A stretch of 8,241 nucleotides of DNA, taken from contig JAKLIU010000077.1 of the NCBI GenBank assembly GCA_022709445.1, forward strand, positions 1-8,241. The letters are read 5' to 3'. Below, piece after piece: positions 1-4,873 of this stretch (position 1 is the stretch's first letter; each line of letters begins with the position of its first letter). This DNA comes from Spirochaetota bacterium. GTDB taxonomy: Bacteria; Spirochaetota; Spirochaetia; Treponematales; UBA12059. A program made the position numbers and the translations under genes. Below the pieces are notes generated by a model. The model saw only the letters and a program-made list of their open reading frames with translations. It had not been told where the DNA came from and did no database searches.

Positions 1-491
1 CCGATGGACAGGACGTTGGAGCCCATCCCGGACATGCGCTTCTGCAGGACGCGCCACAGGAGGAACATCAGGCCGAAGGGCACCACCCAGCTGAGCACGA
101 AGTTGAGCACGGCGTTGCCTTCGCGGGGCTTGGCCGAGTAGGTCACGCCCTTCTCGTCCAGGAGCCGGGTGAAATCCGGGTCGTAGACGGGTACCGCCTT
201 GTACACCCTGGACGGGCGCGAGCCCTCGGCGTCCGCCGGCGTCCGGGGGTAGCCCGTGTAGTACGCGGCGTCCATCTCTATGCGCACGATGCCGCCGGAG
301 GATACCAGGGCCTTGAACTCGCTGTACGGGACCACCGAGCTGTCGGCGGACACGATGAACCAGTTGAAGACGCTGATCGCGATGACCGCGACGAACACGT
401 AGCCGAGCGAGAACCTCCACCCGGTCGGCGGCGTCGGCTCCCCGCGGGGTTTGGGCTTCCTTGTCTTCCAGTCGTCGTTCGTGCGCGGCAT
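1..491 (-). CDS. ftsH: ATP-dependent zinc metalloprotease FtsH, N-terminal part (cut by window edge)
   Basis: FtsH is a membrane-anchored AAA+ zinc protease that degrades misfolded membrane proteins and unstable regulators. Only the first 163 codons are in the window. They show a basic, proline-rich cytoplasmic start, a first membrane segment (about residues 27-48), and an extracytoplasmic domain (about 49-126) with the family-typical VPYSEFKALV and YDPDFTRLLDEKGV stretches. A second membrane segment follows (about 127-147), then the juxtamembrane RVLQKRMSGMG stretch that leads to the ATPase domain. The ATPase and HExxH parts lie outside the window. I chose the ATG at 491 because GGAGG stands five bases before it. 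An in-frame ATG at 506 lacks such a site and would add only five residues. The gene diverges from groES. The family call is secure; all catalytic residues are unseen. Confidence 0.93.
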   Translation of the reverse strand, partial: MPRTNDDWKTRKPKPRGEPTPPTGWRFSLGYVFVAVIAISVFNWFIVSADSSVVPYSEFKALVSSGGIVRIEMDAAYYTGYPRTPADAEGSRPSRVYKAVPVYDPDFTRLLDEKGVTYSAKPREGNAVLNFVLSWVVPFGLMFLLWRVLQKRMSGMGSNVLSI

Positions 492-548
492 CGTCCCCTC
501 CGTCATTGCGTTCCATGGTGCGAGGCCCCCGGGGGCCGCACCGGGTAT

Positions 549-577
549 AATGTACGGAATTTCCGGGGAATCAGGAA
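549..577 (-). promoter_or_regulatory. Possible sigma-70-type promoter of ftsH
   Basis: On the minus strand TTCCTG (577-572) and TACATT (554-549) are separated by 17 bp, about 57 bp before the ftsH start. The -35 match is poor. The same TACATT hexamer serves as the candidate -10 of groES on the other strand. Transcription would begin near 542 and leave a leader of about 50 nt containing the ribosome-binding site. Confidence 0.3.
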
Positions 578-583
578 GCGCGG

Positions 584-613
584 ATGGGGTAAAGCGGTAA
601 AAAGCCGGTCAAG
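584..613 (-). promoter_or_regulatory. Possible heat-shock (sigma-32-like) promoter of ftsH
   Basis: On the minus strand CTTGAC (613-608) is followed after 18 bp by CCCCAT (589-584). These resemble the CTTGAA and CCCCAT halves of enterobacterial sigma-32 promoters, although the usual spacer is shorter (about 13-17). Position and orientation suit ftsH, a classic heat-shock gene. This is a motif match only, and the organism's heat-shock sigma specificity is unknown. Confidence 0.27.
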
Positions 614-639
614 CGGCCGTAAAAGGCCGGTAAAGCCGG
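588..639. repeat. Degenerate 11-bp phased repeats in the ftsH-groES intergenic region
   Basis: The motif GGTAAAGC and close variants recur at 588, 596, 607, 618 (as CGTAAAAGGC) and 629. The last three copies are exactly 11 bp apart, close to one helical turn. The run overlaps the possible heat-shock promoter of ftsH and sits about 50 bp upstream of the groES -35. It could be an operator, phased A-tracts causing curvature, or simple slippage. Confidence 0.45.
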
Positions 640-688
640 GATTTGATGGATGAAACCGCCCGCACGCACGTCAGGACGGCGATTCGCC

Positions 689-718
689 TTGACCGTGCCG
701 GAGGTTTTTCAGTACATT
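689..718 (+). promoter_or_regulatory. Probable groES promoter
   Basis: TTGACC (689-694) and TACATT (713-718) are 18 bp apart. Transcription would start near 725 and leave a leader of about 40 nt that contains AGGAGG at 752-757. The -35 lies in the octamer CTTGACCG, which recurs inverted at 606-613 in the minus-strand ftsH control region. I see no CIRCE (TTAGCACTC) or HAIR operator. Confidence 0.5.
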
Positions 719-765
719 TCGCCAGTCATCTTCACTCTTACATACCCGTTCAGGAGGAATACGTC

Positions 766-1032
766 GTGAAAGTAAACCCGTTGTTGGATCGCGTGCTCGT
801 CAAGGTGCAGGAGGGCGATACCAAGACCGCCGGCGGCATCATCATCCCCCAGACCGCCCAGGAAAAGACCCAGACCGGCGTGGTCGTCGCCATCGGCACC
901 GACAAGGACGTCATCAAGGTCAAGGTGGGCGACAAGGTCATGTACGACAAGTACGCCGGCACCCAGGTCAAGATCGACGGCGCCGATCACCTGATCGTCA
1001 AGATGTCGGACGTCCTCGCCGTCATCGAGTGA
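766..1032 (+). CDS. groES: Co-chaperonin GroES (Hsp10)
   Basis: GroES forms the heptameric lid of the GroEL folding chamber in the cytoplasm. The 88-residue protein has the full family pattern: N-terminal PLLDRVLVK, the mobile loop TKTAGGIIIP with the GroEL-contacting hydrophobic triplet, the VGDKVMYDKYAGT core, and the C-terminal DVLAVIE. I chose the GTG at 766 because AGGAGG (752-757) lies eight bases upstream and the family starts at this MKVNPL. An in-frame ATG at 643 would add 41 residues foreign to GroES and would run through the promoter. No groEL follows; the gene ends at a strong terminator, so groES is monocistronic here. Separate groES and groEL are known in Treponema and Borrelia, and this protein looks most like the treponemal type from memory. 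Confidence 0.97.
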   Translation: MKVNPLLDRVLVKVQEGDTKTAGGIIIPQTAQEKTQTGVVVAIGTDKDVIKVKVGDKVMYDKYAGTQVKIDGADHLIVKMSDVLAVIE

Positions 1033-1057
1033 TCCGGCGGATTCCCGCCCGAATGAA

Positions 1058-1087
1058 GGCCGCTCCCGGTACGGGGGCGGCCTTTTT
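1058..1087 (+). terminator. Rho-independent terminator of groES
   Basis: An 11-bp stem (1058-1068 with 1072-1082, one G-T pair) with loop GTA is followed by five T at 1083-1087. It begins 25 bp after the groES stop. The last T of the tract is part of the stop codon (complement of 1087-1089) of the convergent PTS gene, so the two genes end within the same structure. On the minus strand the hairpin is followed only by TTCATT, so termination in that direction would be weaker. Confidence 0.9.
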
Positions 1088-1533
1088 CATGCCAGGAGGG
1101 CGTCCAGGACGCCCTGGGCGTCCGGGGCGGCGAGCACCGCGTCCCTCCGCTCCTCGCTCTTGAAGAGCCGGCTGACCTCCGCGAGGAACTGCAGGTGCGG
1201 ACCGGCCTTGGAGGGGGACGAAAGGGTCATGATGAAGATCCGGCAGGGCTCGCCGTCCAGCGTGTCCCAGGGCACCGGTTCCGCGGCGACGGCCACGCAG
1301 GTGACCAGCGCGTCGACGCTGGCGGTCTTGCCGTGCGGGATGGCGATGCCGTTCTTCATGCCGGTGGACATCTTGCGCTCGCGCTCGAGCACGGCCACGC
1401 GGGCTGCCGCCCGGTCGGGGATCGCGCCGGAGGCGGCGAGTCGGTCCAGCATCTGGTCTATCACGGAGAGCTTGTCGGCGGCGTGCATGCCGACGAGCAC
1501 ACGATCCGCGGAGAGGGTGGTGGTGAGGCTCAT
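1087..1533 (-). CDS. PTS EIIA component, fructose/mannitol/PtsN (EIIA-Ntr) type
   Basis: This 148-residue cytoplasmic protein is a single phosphoenolpyruvate-dependent EIIA-2 domain. In the family, a histidine takes phosphate from HPr and passes it to a sugar EIIB or uses it in regulation. The phosphorylatable residue is His67 in the signature GIAIPHGKT. The second conserved histidine is His113 in GPHLQFLAEVSRLF. Length fits a stand-alone EIIA; no EIIB or EIIC is in the window. This favours a regulatory EIIA-Ntr-like role over sugar uptake, but the substrate is unknown. The ATG at 1533 is the family-typical start (SLTTTLSADRVLVGM). No Shine-Dalgarno precedes it; instead a strong -10 ends seven bases upstream, so the mRNA is probably leaderless. 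The symporter gene lies upstream on the same strand, 73 bp away. Confidence 0.92.
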   Translation of the reverse strand: MSLTTTLSADRVLVGMHAADKLSVIDQMLDRLAASGAIPDRAAARVAVLERERKMSTGMKNGIAIPHGKTASVDALVTCVAVAAEPVPWDTLDGEPCRIFIMTLSSPSKAGPHLQFLAEVSRLFKSEERRDAVLAAPDAQGVLDALLA

Positions 1534-1539
1534 CCGCAG

Positions 1540-1568
1540 ATTCTAGGGGCGGTCCGGCCAAAAGTCAA
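1540..1568 (-). promoter_or_regulatory. Promoter of the PTS EIIA gene, predicting a leaderless mRNA
   Basis: On the minus strand TTGACT (1568-1563), exactly 17 bp, then TAGAAT (1545-1540). Only CTGCGG separates the -10 from the ATG at 1533. A start seven bases past the -10 falls on the A of the ATG. Both hexamers match consensus at five of six positions. Confidence 0.72.
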
Positions 1569-1582
1569 TCAAACCCGGCCGG

Positions 1583-1597
1583 CCGGGGCGTCCCCGG
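1583..1597 (-). terminator. Hairpin after the symporter gene, weak terminator candidate
   Basis: CCGGGG and CCCCGG (1583-1588 and 1592-1597) form a six-bp G+C stem with a three-base loop, ten bases past the symporter stop. On the minus strand it is followed by GGCCGGCCGGG and then GTTTGATT, so the T-rich part is displaced. It may partly insulate the symporter from the downstream EIIA promoter. Confidence 0.35.
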
Positions 1598-1606
1598 ACC
1601 CTCGGT

Positions 1607-2827
1607 TCAGATGAAGTGCCTGGGGTCCCTGGGCACGGACAGCCGTTCCGCCGACGAGGCCATCGACACCACGGCGCCGGCGCAGAGCGTATCCAGGAAG
1701 GTGCCCGCGGCCAGCAGGGGTATGGCGGCGGGCGCAACCAGGATGTAGCCCGTCTCGAAACCCCTCCCGTAGGCCGCGCAGAGGAAAGCCAGGGCGCTGG
1801 CCGCTCCCGCCGCCGGGGCGGCTCCCATGAGCAGGGTGGTGAACGGCACCCAGACCAGCATCCAGAGCACGGTGCCCGACCCCAGGCCCAGGCTGGAGTA
1901 GGAGTTCAGGATGACGATGAAGGCGGTCGCGCTCACCATGGCCGTGCCGGCCCTCCCGAAGGCGTAGGCCAGCGGCAGCGACAGGGCGTTGGCGCGGCGC
2001 CTGACGCCCAGGTTTTCCTTCAGGTGCTTGGCCAGGGAGCCGGCGGGCGTGTACAGGTGGCCGGAGATCAGCGCGGCCAGGGCGGGAGCCAGGAGGCCGT
2101 AGACCGTGGGGTACGGATTCTTGCGGCCGTTGGTCGCGAACACGGCCGCGGGAATCACCACCAGCGCCACGAATGCCGTCTCCGCGAACACCGCCAATAT
2201 TAGTTTCCCGTACTGTCCCAGCTGGGCGGTGGCGCCGATCGAGGACATCCTGGCCGCCGCCGCGAAGATCAGCGGCAGGGGCAGGAACTCCACGAAGAAA
2301 CTGTTGATCTGCCAGGCGATGCGCGAGAAAGAATCGAAGAATCCGACCACCGGCTTGGTCGCCAGGCGGTCGAACGAGAACGCCAGCCCCAGGATCATCG
2401 CCAGGAGGGCCAGCGGCAGGAGGTACTCGGTCGAGACGGCCGCCGTGAAGGCGTTGGGCGGCACCAGGGAGAGCACCAGCTCCGTCAGCGTGGGCAGGAC
2501 GGTGGGCGAGTAGTTCGCGTCGGCGCTCAGCGGGATGCGGCCGGGCGAGAGCGCGAACGCCCCGGCCAGGCCGACCAGGGTCAGCAGCAGCACCGACCCG
2601 ATCGCGTACAGGACCACCCGCAGCGACAGCTTCAGGAGCCGCCGGTCCTCGTGCAGCTCGTGGGCGGCTATGGGAATGGAGAAGAACAGCAGGGGGATGA
2701 GCGCGTACCGGCCCAGGTCGAGGGCGAGCGACAGGATGGCATCCGTCGCGGCCGGCTTTATGGGAATGACGAAACCGAAGGCGGCGCCGACGGCCAACGC
2801 GACCAGATACTTGACCCAAATCTTCAT
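1607..2827 (-). CDS. Divergent dicarboxylate/amino acid:cation symporter (DAACS family)
   Basis: This 406-residue inner-membrane protein has the DAACS (GltP/GltPh, sodium:dicarboxylate symporter) layout. Eight hydrophobic segments precede a re-entrant-loop core. Family marks are LVPPNAF (121-127), the HP1-like TPAGSLAKHLKENLGV (260-275) and a PLAYAFGRAGTAM segment (285-297). An HP2-like Ala/Gly-rich stretch (335-347) and a last helix (372-390) follow. Key sites are altered: the NMDGT motif of TM7 reads FGRAGT (290-295), and TM8 reads TFLDTLCAGAVV without the arginine that binds the substrate side-chain carboxylate in aspartate transporters. The substrate is therefore probably not a classical dicarboxylate and cation coupling may differ. 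The ATG at 2827 starts directly at the first membrane helix. It lacks a Shine-Dalgarno and lies seven bases after a -10 box. The gene diverges from the MATE gene. Confidence 0.85.
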   Translation of the reverse strand: MKIWVKYLVALAVGAAFGFVIPIKPAATDAILSLALDLGRYALIPLLFFSIPIAAHELHEDRRLLKLSLRVVLYAIGSVLLLTLVGLAGAFALSPGRIPLSADANYSPTVLPTLTELVLSLVPPNAFTAAVSTEYLLPLALLAMILGLAFSFDRLATKPVVGFFDSFSRIAWQINSFFVEFLPLPLIFAAAARMSSIGATAQLGQYGKLILAVFAETAFVALVVIPAAVFATNGRKNPYPTVYGLLAPALAALISGHLYTPAGSLAKHLKENLGVRRRANALSLPLAYAFGRAGTAMVSATAFIVILNSYSSLGLGSGTVLWMLVWVPFTTLLMGAAPAAGAASALAFLCAAYGRGFETGYILVAPAAIPLLAAGTFLDTLCAGAVVSMASSAERLSVPRDPRHFI

Positions 2828-2833
2828 TCGCGG

Positions 2834-2862
2834 AGCATACCCGAGCCCTCATGGGGCGTCAA
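2834..2862 (-). promoter_or_regulatory. Promoter of the symporter gene, predicting a leaderless mRNA
   Basis: On the minus strand TTGACG (2862-2857), exactly 17 bp, then TATGCT (2839-2834). Six bases (CCGCGA) lie between the -10 and the ATG at 2827, so the expected transcription start is the start codon itself. The geometry is identical to that of the EIIA promoter. Confidence 0.7.
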
Positions 2863-2892
2863 GGCGAGGTCCCGCCCCGCCGCGCCCGTCGC

Positions 2893-2921
2893 TTGCCGCG
2901 ATCCTTCCCGGCGGGTATCAT
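2893..2921 (+). promoter_or_regulatory. Promoter of the MATE gene, predicting a leaderless or two-base leader mRNA
   Basis: TTGCCG (2893-2898), exactly 17 bp, then TATCAT (2916-2921). Eight bases (GGACGCAT) separate the -10 from the ATG at 2930. A start seven bases past the -10 would leave a leader of about two nucleotides. Confidence 0.6.
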
Positions 2922-2929
2922 GGACGCAT

Positions 2930-4345
2930 ATGCACAGCGTCACGACCGTCGCCGAAGCGGGTTCCGGGCAGCCGGGGCCGGGGATCGCGGCCCCGGGGCT
3001 CTTCGCCAGGGGCGGCGATGCAGGCAGGATCATGAAAATCGCGCTCCCGGTCATGGGCGGTTCCGTGATCGAGGCGCTGTACAACCTCACCGACGCCTTC
3101 TTCCTGGGCAAGCTCGGCACCGCCGAGATCAGCGCCCCGTCCATAGCGTTCAGCATCGTGTTCTTCTTCGTGATCTTCGGGACCGGCCTGTCCGGGGCGG
3201 GGACAACCCTGGTCGCCCAGTCCCGGGGCAAGGACGACCCTGCGCGCATGAACCACTACGCCAACCAGCTGGCTTCCCTGCTGGTGCTGGTGGCCGCCGT
3301 CGCCTCAATCCTCGGCGTCACGCTCGCCGCCCCGGTGCTGCGCCTCCTGGACACGCCCGCCGAGGTGTACGGCCATGCCCTGAGCTATCTGGGCATCGTG
3401 CTGACCGGCCTGCCTTTCATGTTCGCCTATTTCGCGCTCCAGGCCTCCTTCACCGCCATCGGGGACACGGTGACGCCGCTCCTGGTACACCTGGGCGCGG
3501 TCCTGCTCAACGTGCTGCTCGATCCGCTCCTCATATTCGGGCTTGGCCCTATCCCCGGGATGGGCGTCGCGGGAGCGGCGGTCGCCACGGTCCTCTCCCA
3601 GGCGCTGGGAGCCATCCTGTCGATCGCCGTGCTCGCCAGGGGCAAGGGGCCGCTCAGGCTCACCCTGCGGGGGATGCGCCCGGACCGGGCCGCCTGGGGG
3701 CTCCTCCTGCGGATAGGCCTGCCTTCCGGCCTGGGCCAGGCCGTTTCCGCCTTCGGCTTCACCATCATGCAGGGCGTGGTCAACTCCTTCGGGACCGCCA
3801 CCATAGCCGCCTTCGGCATAGGCAGCCGCCTGTTCAACATGTTCGACATACCCACCTTCGGCGTGGCCAACGCGACCACGGCGCTGGTGGGGCACGCGAT
3901 CGGGGCCAAGGATCCGCGCTCCGCCACGCGCTTCGTGCGCTCGGCCATGGTCATGGTGGTGCTGCTCGAGCTGCCGCTCCTGTCCCTGGCCATGGCGTTC
4001 GGCGGCGACCTGGTGCGCCTGTTCGTCAACGACCCGGAGGTGATCAGGCTGGGCGACATCATGTTCAAGGTGATCACCCCGTCACTGCTCATGTTCAGCC
4101 TGTACATGGCGCTCACCGGGGCGTTCCAGGGCGCGGGCGACACCAAGATCATCATGGTGCTCTCCATCGCCCGGCTCTGGGTGATACGCCTGCCCCTGGC
4201 CTACCTGCTGGCGTGGACCACGGACCTGGGCCCGTATGCAATCTGGATCGCCATGTTCGTCTCGAACGCGCTGATCACCGTCGTCGGCTTCATCCACTAC
4301 AGGAAGGGGCGCTGGAAGCGAGCCCTCGACCCCGACCGCATCTGA
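2930..4345 (+). CDS. MATE-family multidrug/organic cation efflux transporter
   Basis: The 471-residue inner-membrane protein has the two-lobed MATE (MatE) fold with twelve predicted helices. MATE pumps expel cationic drugs and metabolites in exchange for sodium or protons. The first half opens with the typical ALPVMGGSVIEALYNLTDAFF (39-58 region) followed by GKLGTAEISAPS and the SGAGTTLVAQSRGKDD loop. The second half repeats the pattern with VNSFGTATIAAFGIGSRLFN and VANATTALVGHAIGAKDP. Length is normal for the family. A soluble, Gly/Pro/Ala-rich tail of about 35 residues precedes the first helix. I chose the ATG at 2930 because a consensus-spaced promoter ends just before it. The ATG at residue 35 (KIALPV) would remove the start of the family-conserved region. 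Substrate and coupling ion cannot be told. Confidence 0.93.
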   Translation: MHSVTTVAEAGSGQPGPGIAAPGLFARGGDAGRIMKIALPVMGGSVIEALYNLTDAFFLGKLGTAEISAPSIAFSIVFFFVIFGTGLSGAGTTLVAQSRGKDDPARMNHYANQLASLLVLVAAVASILGVTLAAPVLRLLDTPAEVYGHALSYLGIVLTGLPFMFAYFALQASFTAIGDTVTPLLVHLGAVLLNVLLDPLLIFGLGPIPGMGVAGAAVATVLSQALGAILSIAVLARGKGPLRLTLRGMRPDRAAWGLLLRIGLPSGLGQAVSAFGFTIMQGVVNSFGTATIAAFGIGSRLFNMFDIPTFGVANATTALVGHAIGAKDPRSATRFVRSAMVMVVLLELPLLSLAMAFGGDLVRLFVNDPEVIRLGDIMFKVITPSLLMFSLYMALTGAFQGAGDTKIIMVLSIARLWVIRLPLAYLLAWTTDLGPYAIWIAMFVSNALITVVGFIHYRKGRWKRALDPDRI

Positions 4346-4349
4346 GCCC

Positions 4350-4506
4350 ACCCGGACACGCCGCGCCCCGCGCGGCCTCACCGGGAACACCCCGATCCCA
4401 ACCCACAGTTGCGCAGCAACCGCGATGACACCGGACACGCCGCGCCTCGCGCGGCATCACCAAACACCCCGATCCCAACCCGCAGTTGCGCAGCAACTGC
4501 GATGTC
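4350..4506 (-). repeat. Two tandem copies of a 77-79-bp repeat, each with two palindromes
   Basis: Two near-identical direct copies (about 4350-4428 and 4429-4506) fill the space after the MATE stop. Read on the minus strand, each begins with the same hairpin unit found right of the tRNA. The units are GACATCGCAGTTGC.TGC.GCAACTGC (4506 downward) and a variant starting GTCATCGC (4429 downward). A conserved GGGTTGGGATCGGGGTGTT follows, then a second palindrome, GCCGCGC.NNN.GCGCGGC (4360-4376, 4439-4455). The copies differ by substitutions and a two-base indel. The GCCGCGC palindrome recurs inside the hairpin at 4504-4547. Confidence 0.85.
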
Positions 4507-4547
4507 AAAGAGAAAGGCCGCGCTACCGCGCGGCCTTTCTCTTTGAC
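4504..4547 (-). terminator. 20-bp perfect hairpin at the tRNA 3' side, probable terminator
   Basis: The arms at 4504-4523 and 4528-4547 are exact inverse complements over 20 bp with loop TACC. The structure begins two bases past the 3' end of tRNA-Arg. On the minus strand the 3' arm reads GCGCGGCCTTTCTCTTTGAC, so a G+C stem leads into a pyrimidine/T-rich stretch. It could end both the tRNA transcript and, in the plus direction, the MATE transcript. The last three bases of the arm double as the first three of the adjoining GACATCGC repeat unit. Confidence 0.75.
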
Positions 4548-4549
4548 TA

Positions 4550-4623
4550 TGACCCGGACAGGAATCGAACCTGCGACCTGCTGCTTAGGAGGCAGCCGCT
4601 CTATCCAACTGAGCTACCGAGTC
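4550..4623 (-). tRNA. tRNA-Arg (anticodon CCU)
   Basis: The minus strand folds into a full cloverleaf of 74 nt. The acceptor GACTCGG pairs with CCGGGTC (one G-T). The D stem is GCTC/GAGC with loop AGTTGGATA. The anticodon stem is GCTGC/GCAGC with loop CTCCTAA, and the T stem is GCAGG/CCTGT with loop TTCGATT. The anticodon CCT (complement of 4587-4589) reads the arginine codon AGG, which is frequent in the surrounding genes. The discriminator base is A; the following bases are TAG, so CCA is not encoded and must be added enzymatically. The gene is enclosed by long hairpins, two bases away on the 3' side and four on the 5' side. Confidence 0.97.
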
Positions 4624-4627
4624 GGAG

Positions 4628-4662
4628 TCTTTCTGAGAAGCCCTGCGGGCTTCTCAGAAAGA
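4628..4662. repeat. 16-bp perfect hairpin at the tRNA 5' side
   Basis: TCTTTCTGAGAAGCCC (4628-4643) and its exact complement (4647-4662) are separated by TGC. The structure ends four bases before the mature 5' end of tRNA-Arg, so a transcript from the upstream promoter would carry it next to the RNase P cleavage site. No T tract follows in either direction, so it is a poor terminator. The outer arm ends in GA, shared with the first GACATCGC repeat unit. Confidence 0.85.
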
Positions 4663-4806
4663 CATCGCATTTGCTTCGCAAATGCGGGTTGAGACATCGC
4701 AATTGCTGCGCAATTGCGGGGGGACATCGCATTTGTGAAGCAAATGCGGGTTGGGACATCGCATTTGCTCCGCAAATGCGGGGGGGACATCGCAATCGCG
4801 GGAGGG
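4661..4806 (+). repeat. Tandem palindromic repeat array, 30-32 bp period, about 4.5 units
   Basis: GACATCGC starts at 4661, 4693, 4723, 4755 and 4786 (steps 32, 30, 32, 31). Each of the first four units is a hairpin followed by GCGGG and a G/T-rich tail. The stems are GCATTTGC/GCAAATGC, GCAATTGC/GCAATTGC, GCATTTG/CAAATGC and GCATTTGC/GCAAATGC, with loops TTC, TGC, TGAAG and TCC. The stem middle changes between TTT/AAA and AAT/ATT while pairing is kept. The fifth unit is decayed (GACATCGCAATCGCGGG). Units are contiguous with no unique spacers, so this is not a CRISPR. The two units left of the tRNA belong to the same family in opposite orientation. Confidence 0.9.
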
Positions 4807-4846
4807 AATCCGGTTCGTCATCCTTGCGGATTACTCGCCGGACGCG

Positions 4847-4873
4847 GCATGCGCTTCGCGCCTGCGGGCTGAG
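4847..4873 (+). repeat. Diverged sixth repeat unit near the cyclase 3' end
   Basis: This stretch matches the core of the first array unit (from 4667) at 21 of 27 positions, keeping GCAT, the central GCTTCGC, TGCGGG and TGAG. Stem bases have changed to G/C mostly in pairs (GCATGCGC against GCGCCTGC, one mismatch). On the minus strand it also forms the first hairpin after the cyclase stop. The 40 bp between it and the array (4807-4846) show only a weak AATCCG/CGGATT pairing. Confidence 0.6.

Noticed and set aside
546..551. Perfect TATAAT on the plus strand as a groES promoter
   Set aside because: No -35 hexamer stands 16-19 bp upstream, and it would give a leader of over 200 nt. TTGACC-18-TACATT nearer to groES is better placed.
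643..765. A 41-residue N-terminal extension of GroES starting at the ATG at 643
   Set aside because: The extension has no GroES similarity and covers the likely promoter and leader. AGGAGG with good spacing points to the GTG at 766, where the family starts.
1569..2852. Long overlapping frames in other phases of the symporter, MATE and cyclase genes
   Set aside because: They are shadow frames caused by high third-position GC, rich in Arg, Gly and Pro with no recognisable domains.
4350..4559. Integration (att) duplicate of the tRNA 3' end
   Set aside because: Only ACCCGGACA (9 bases) of the tRNA 3' end recurs at 4350-4358. That is too short, and no integrase gene or cargo is present.
4661..4806. 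CRISPR array
   Set aside because: The period is regular, but the units are contiguous palindromes without unique spacers, and no cas gene is in the window.
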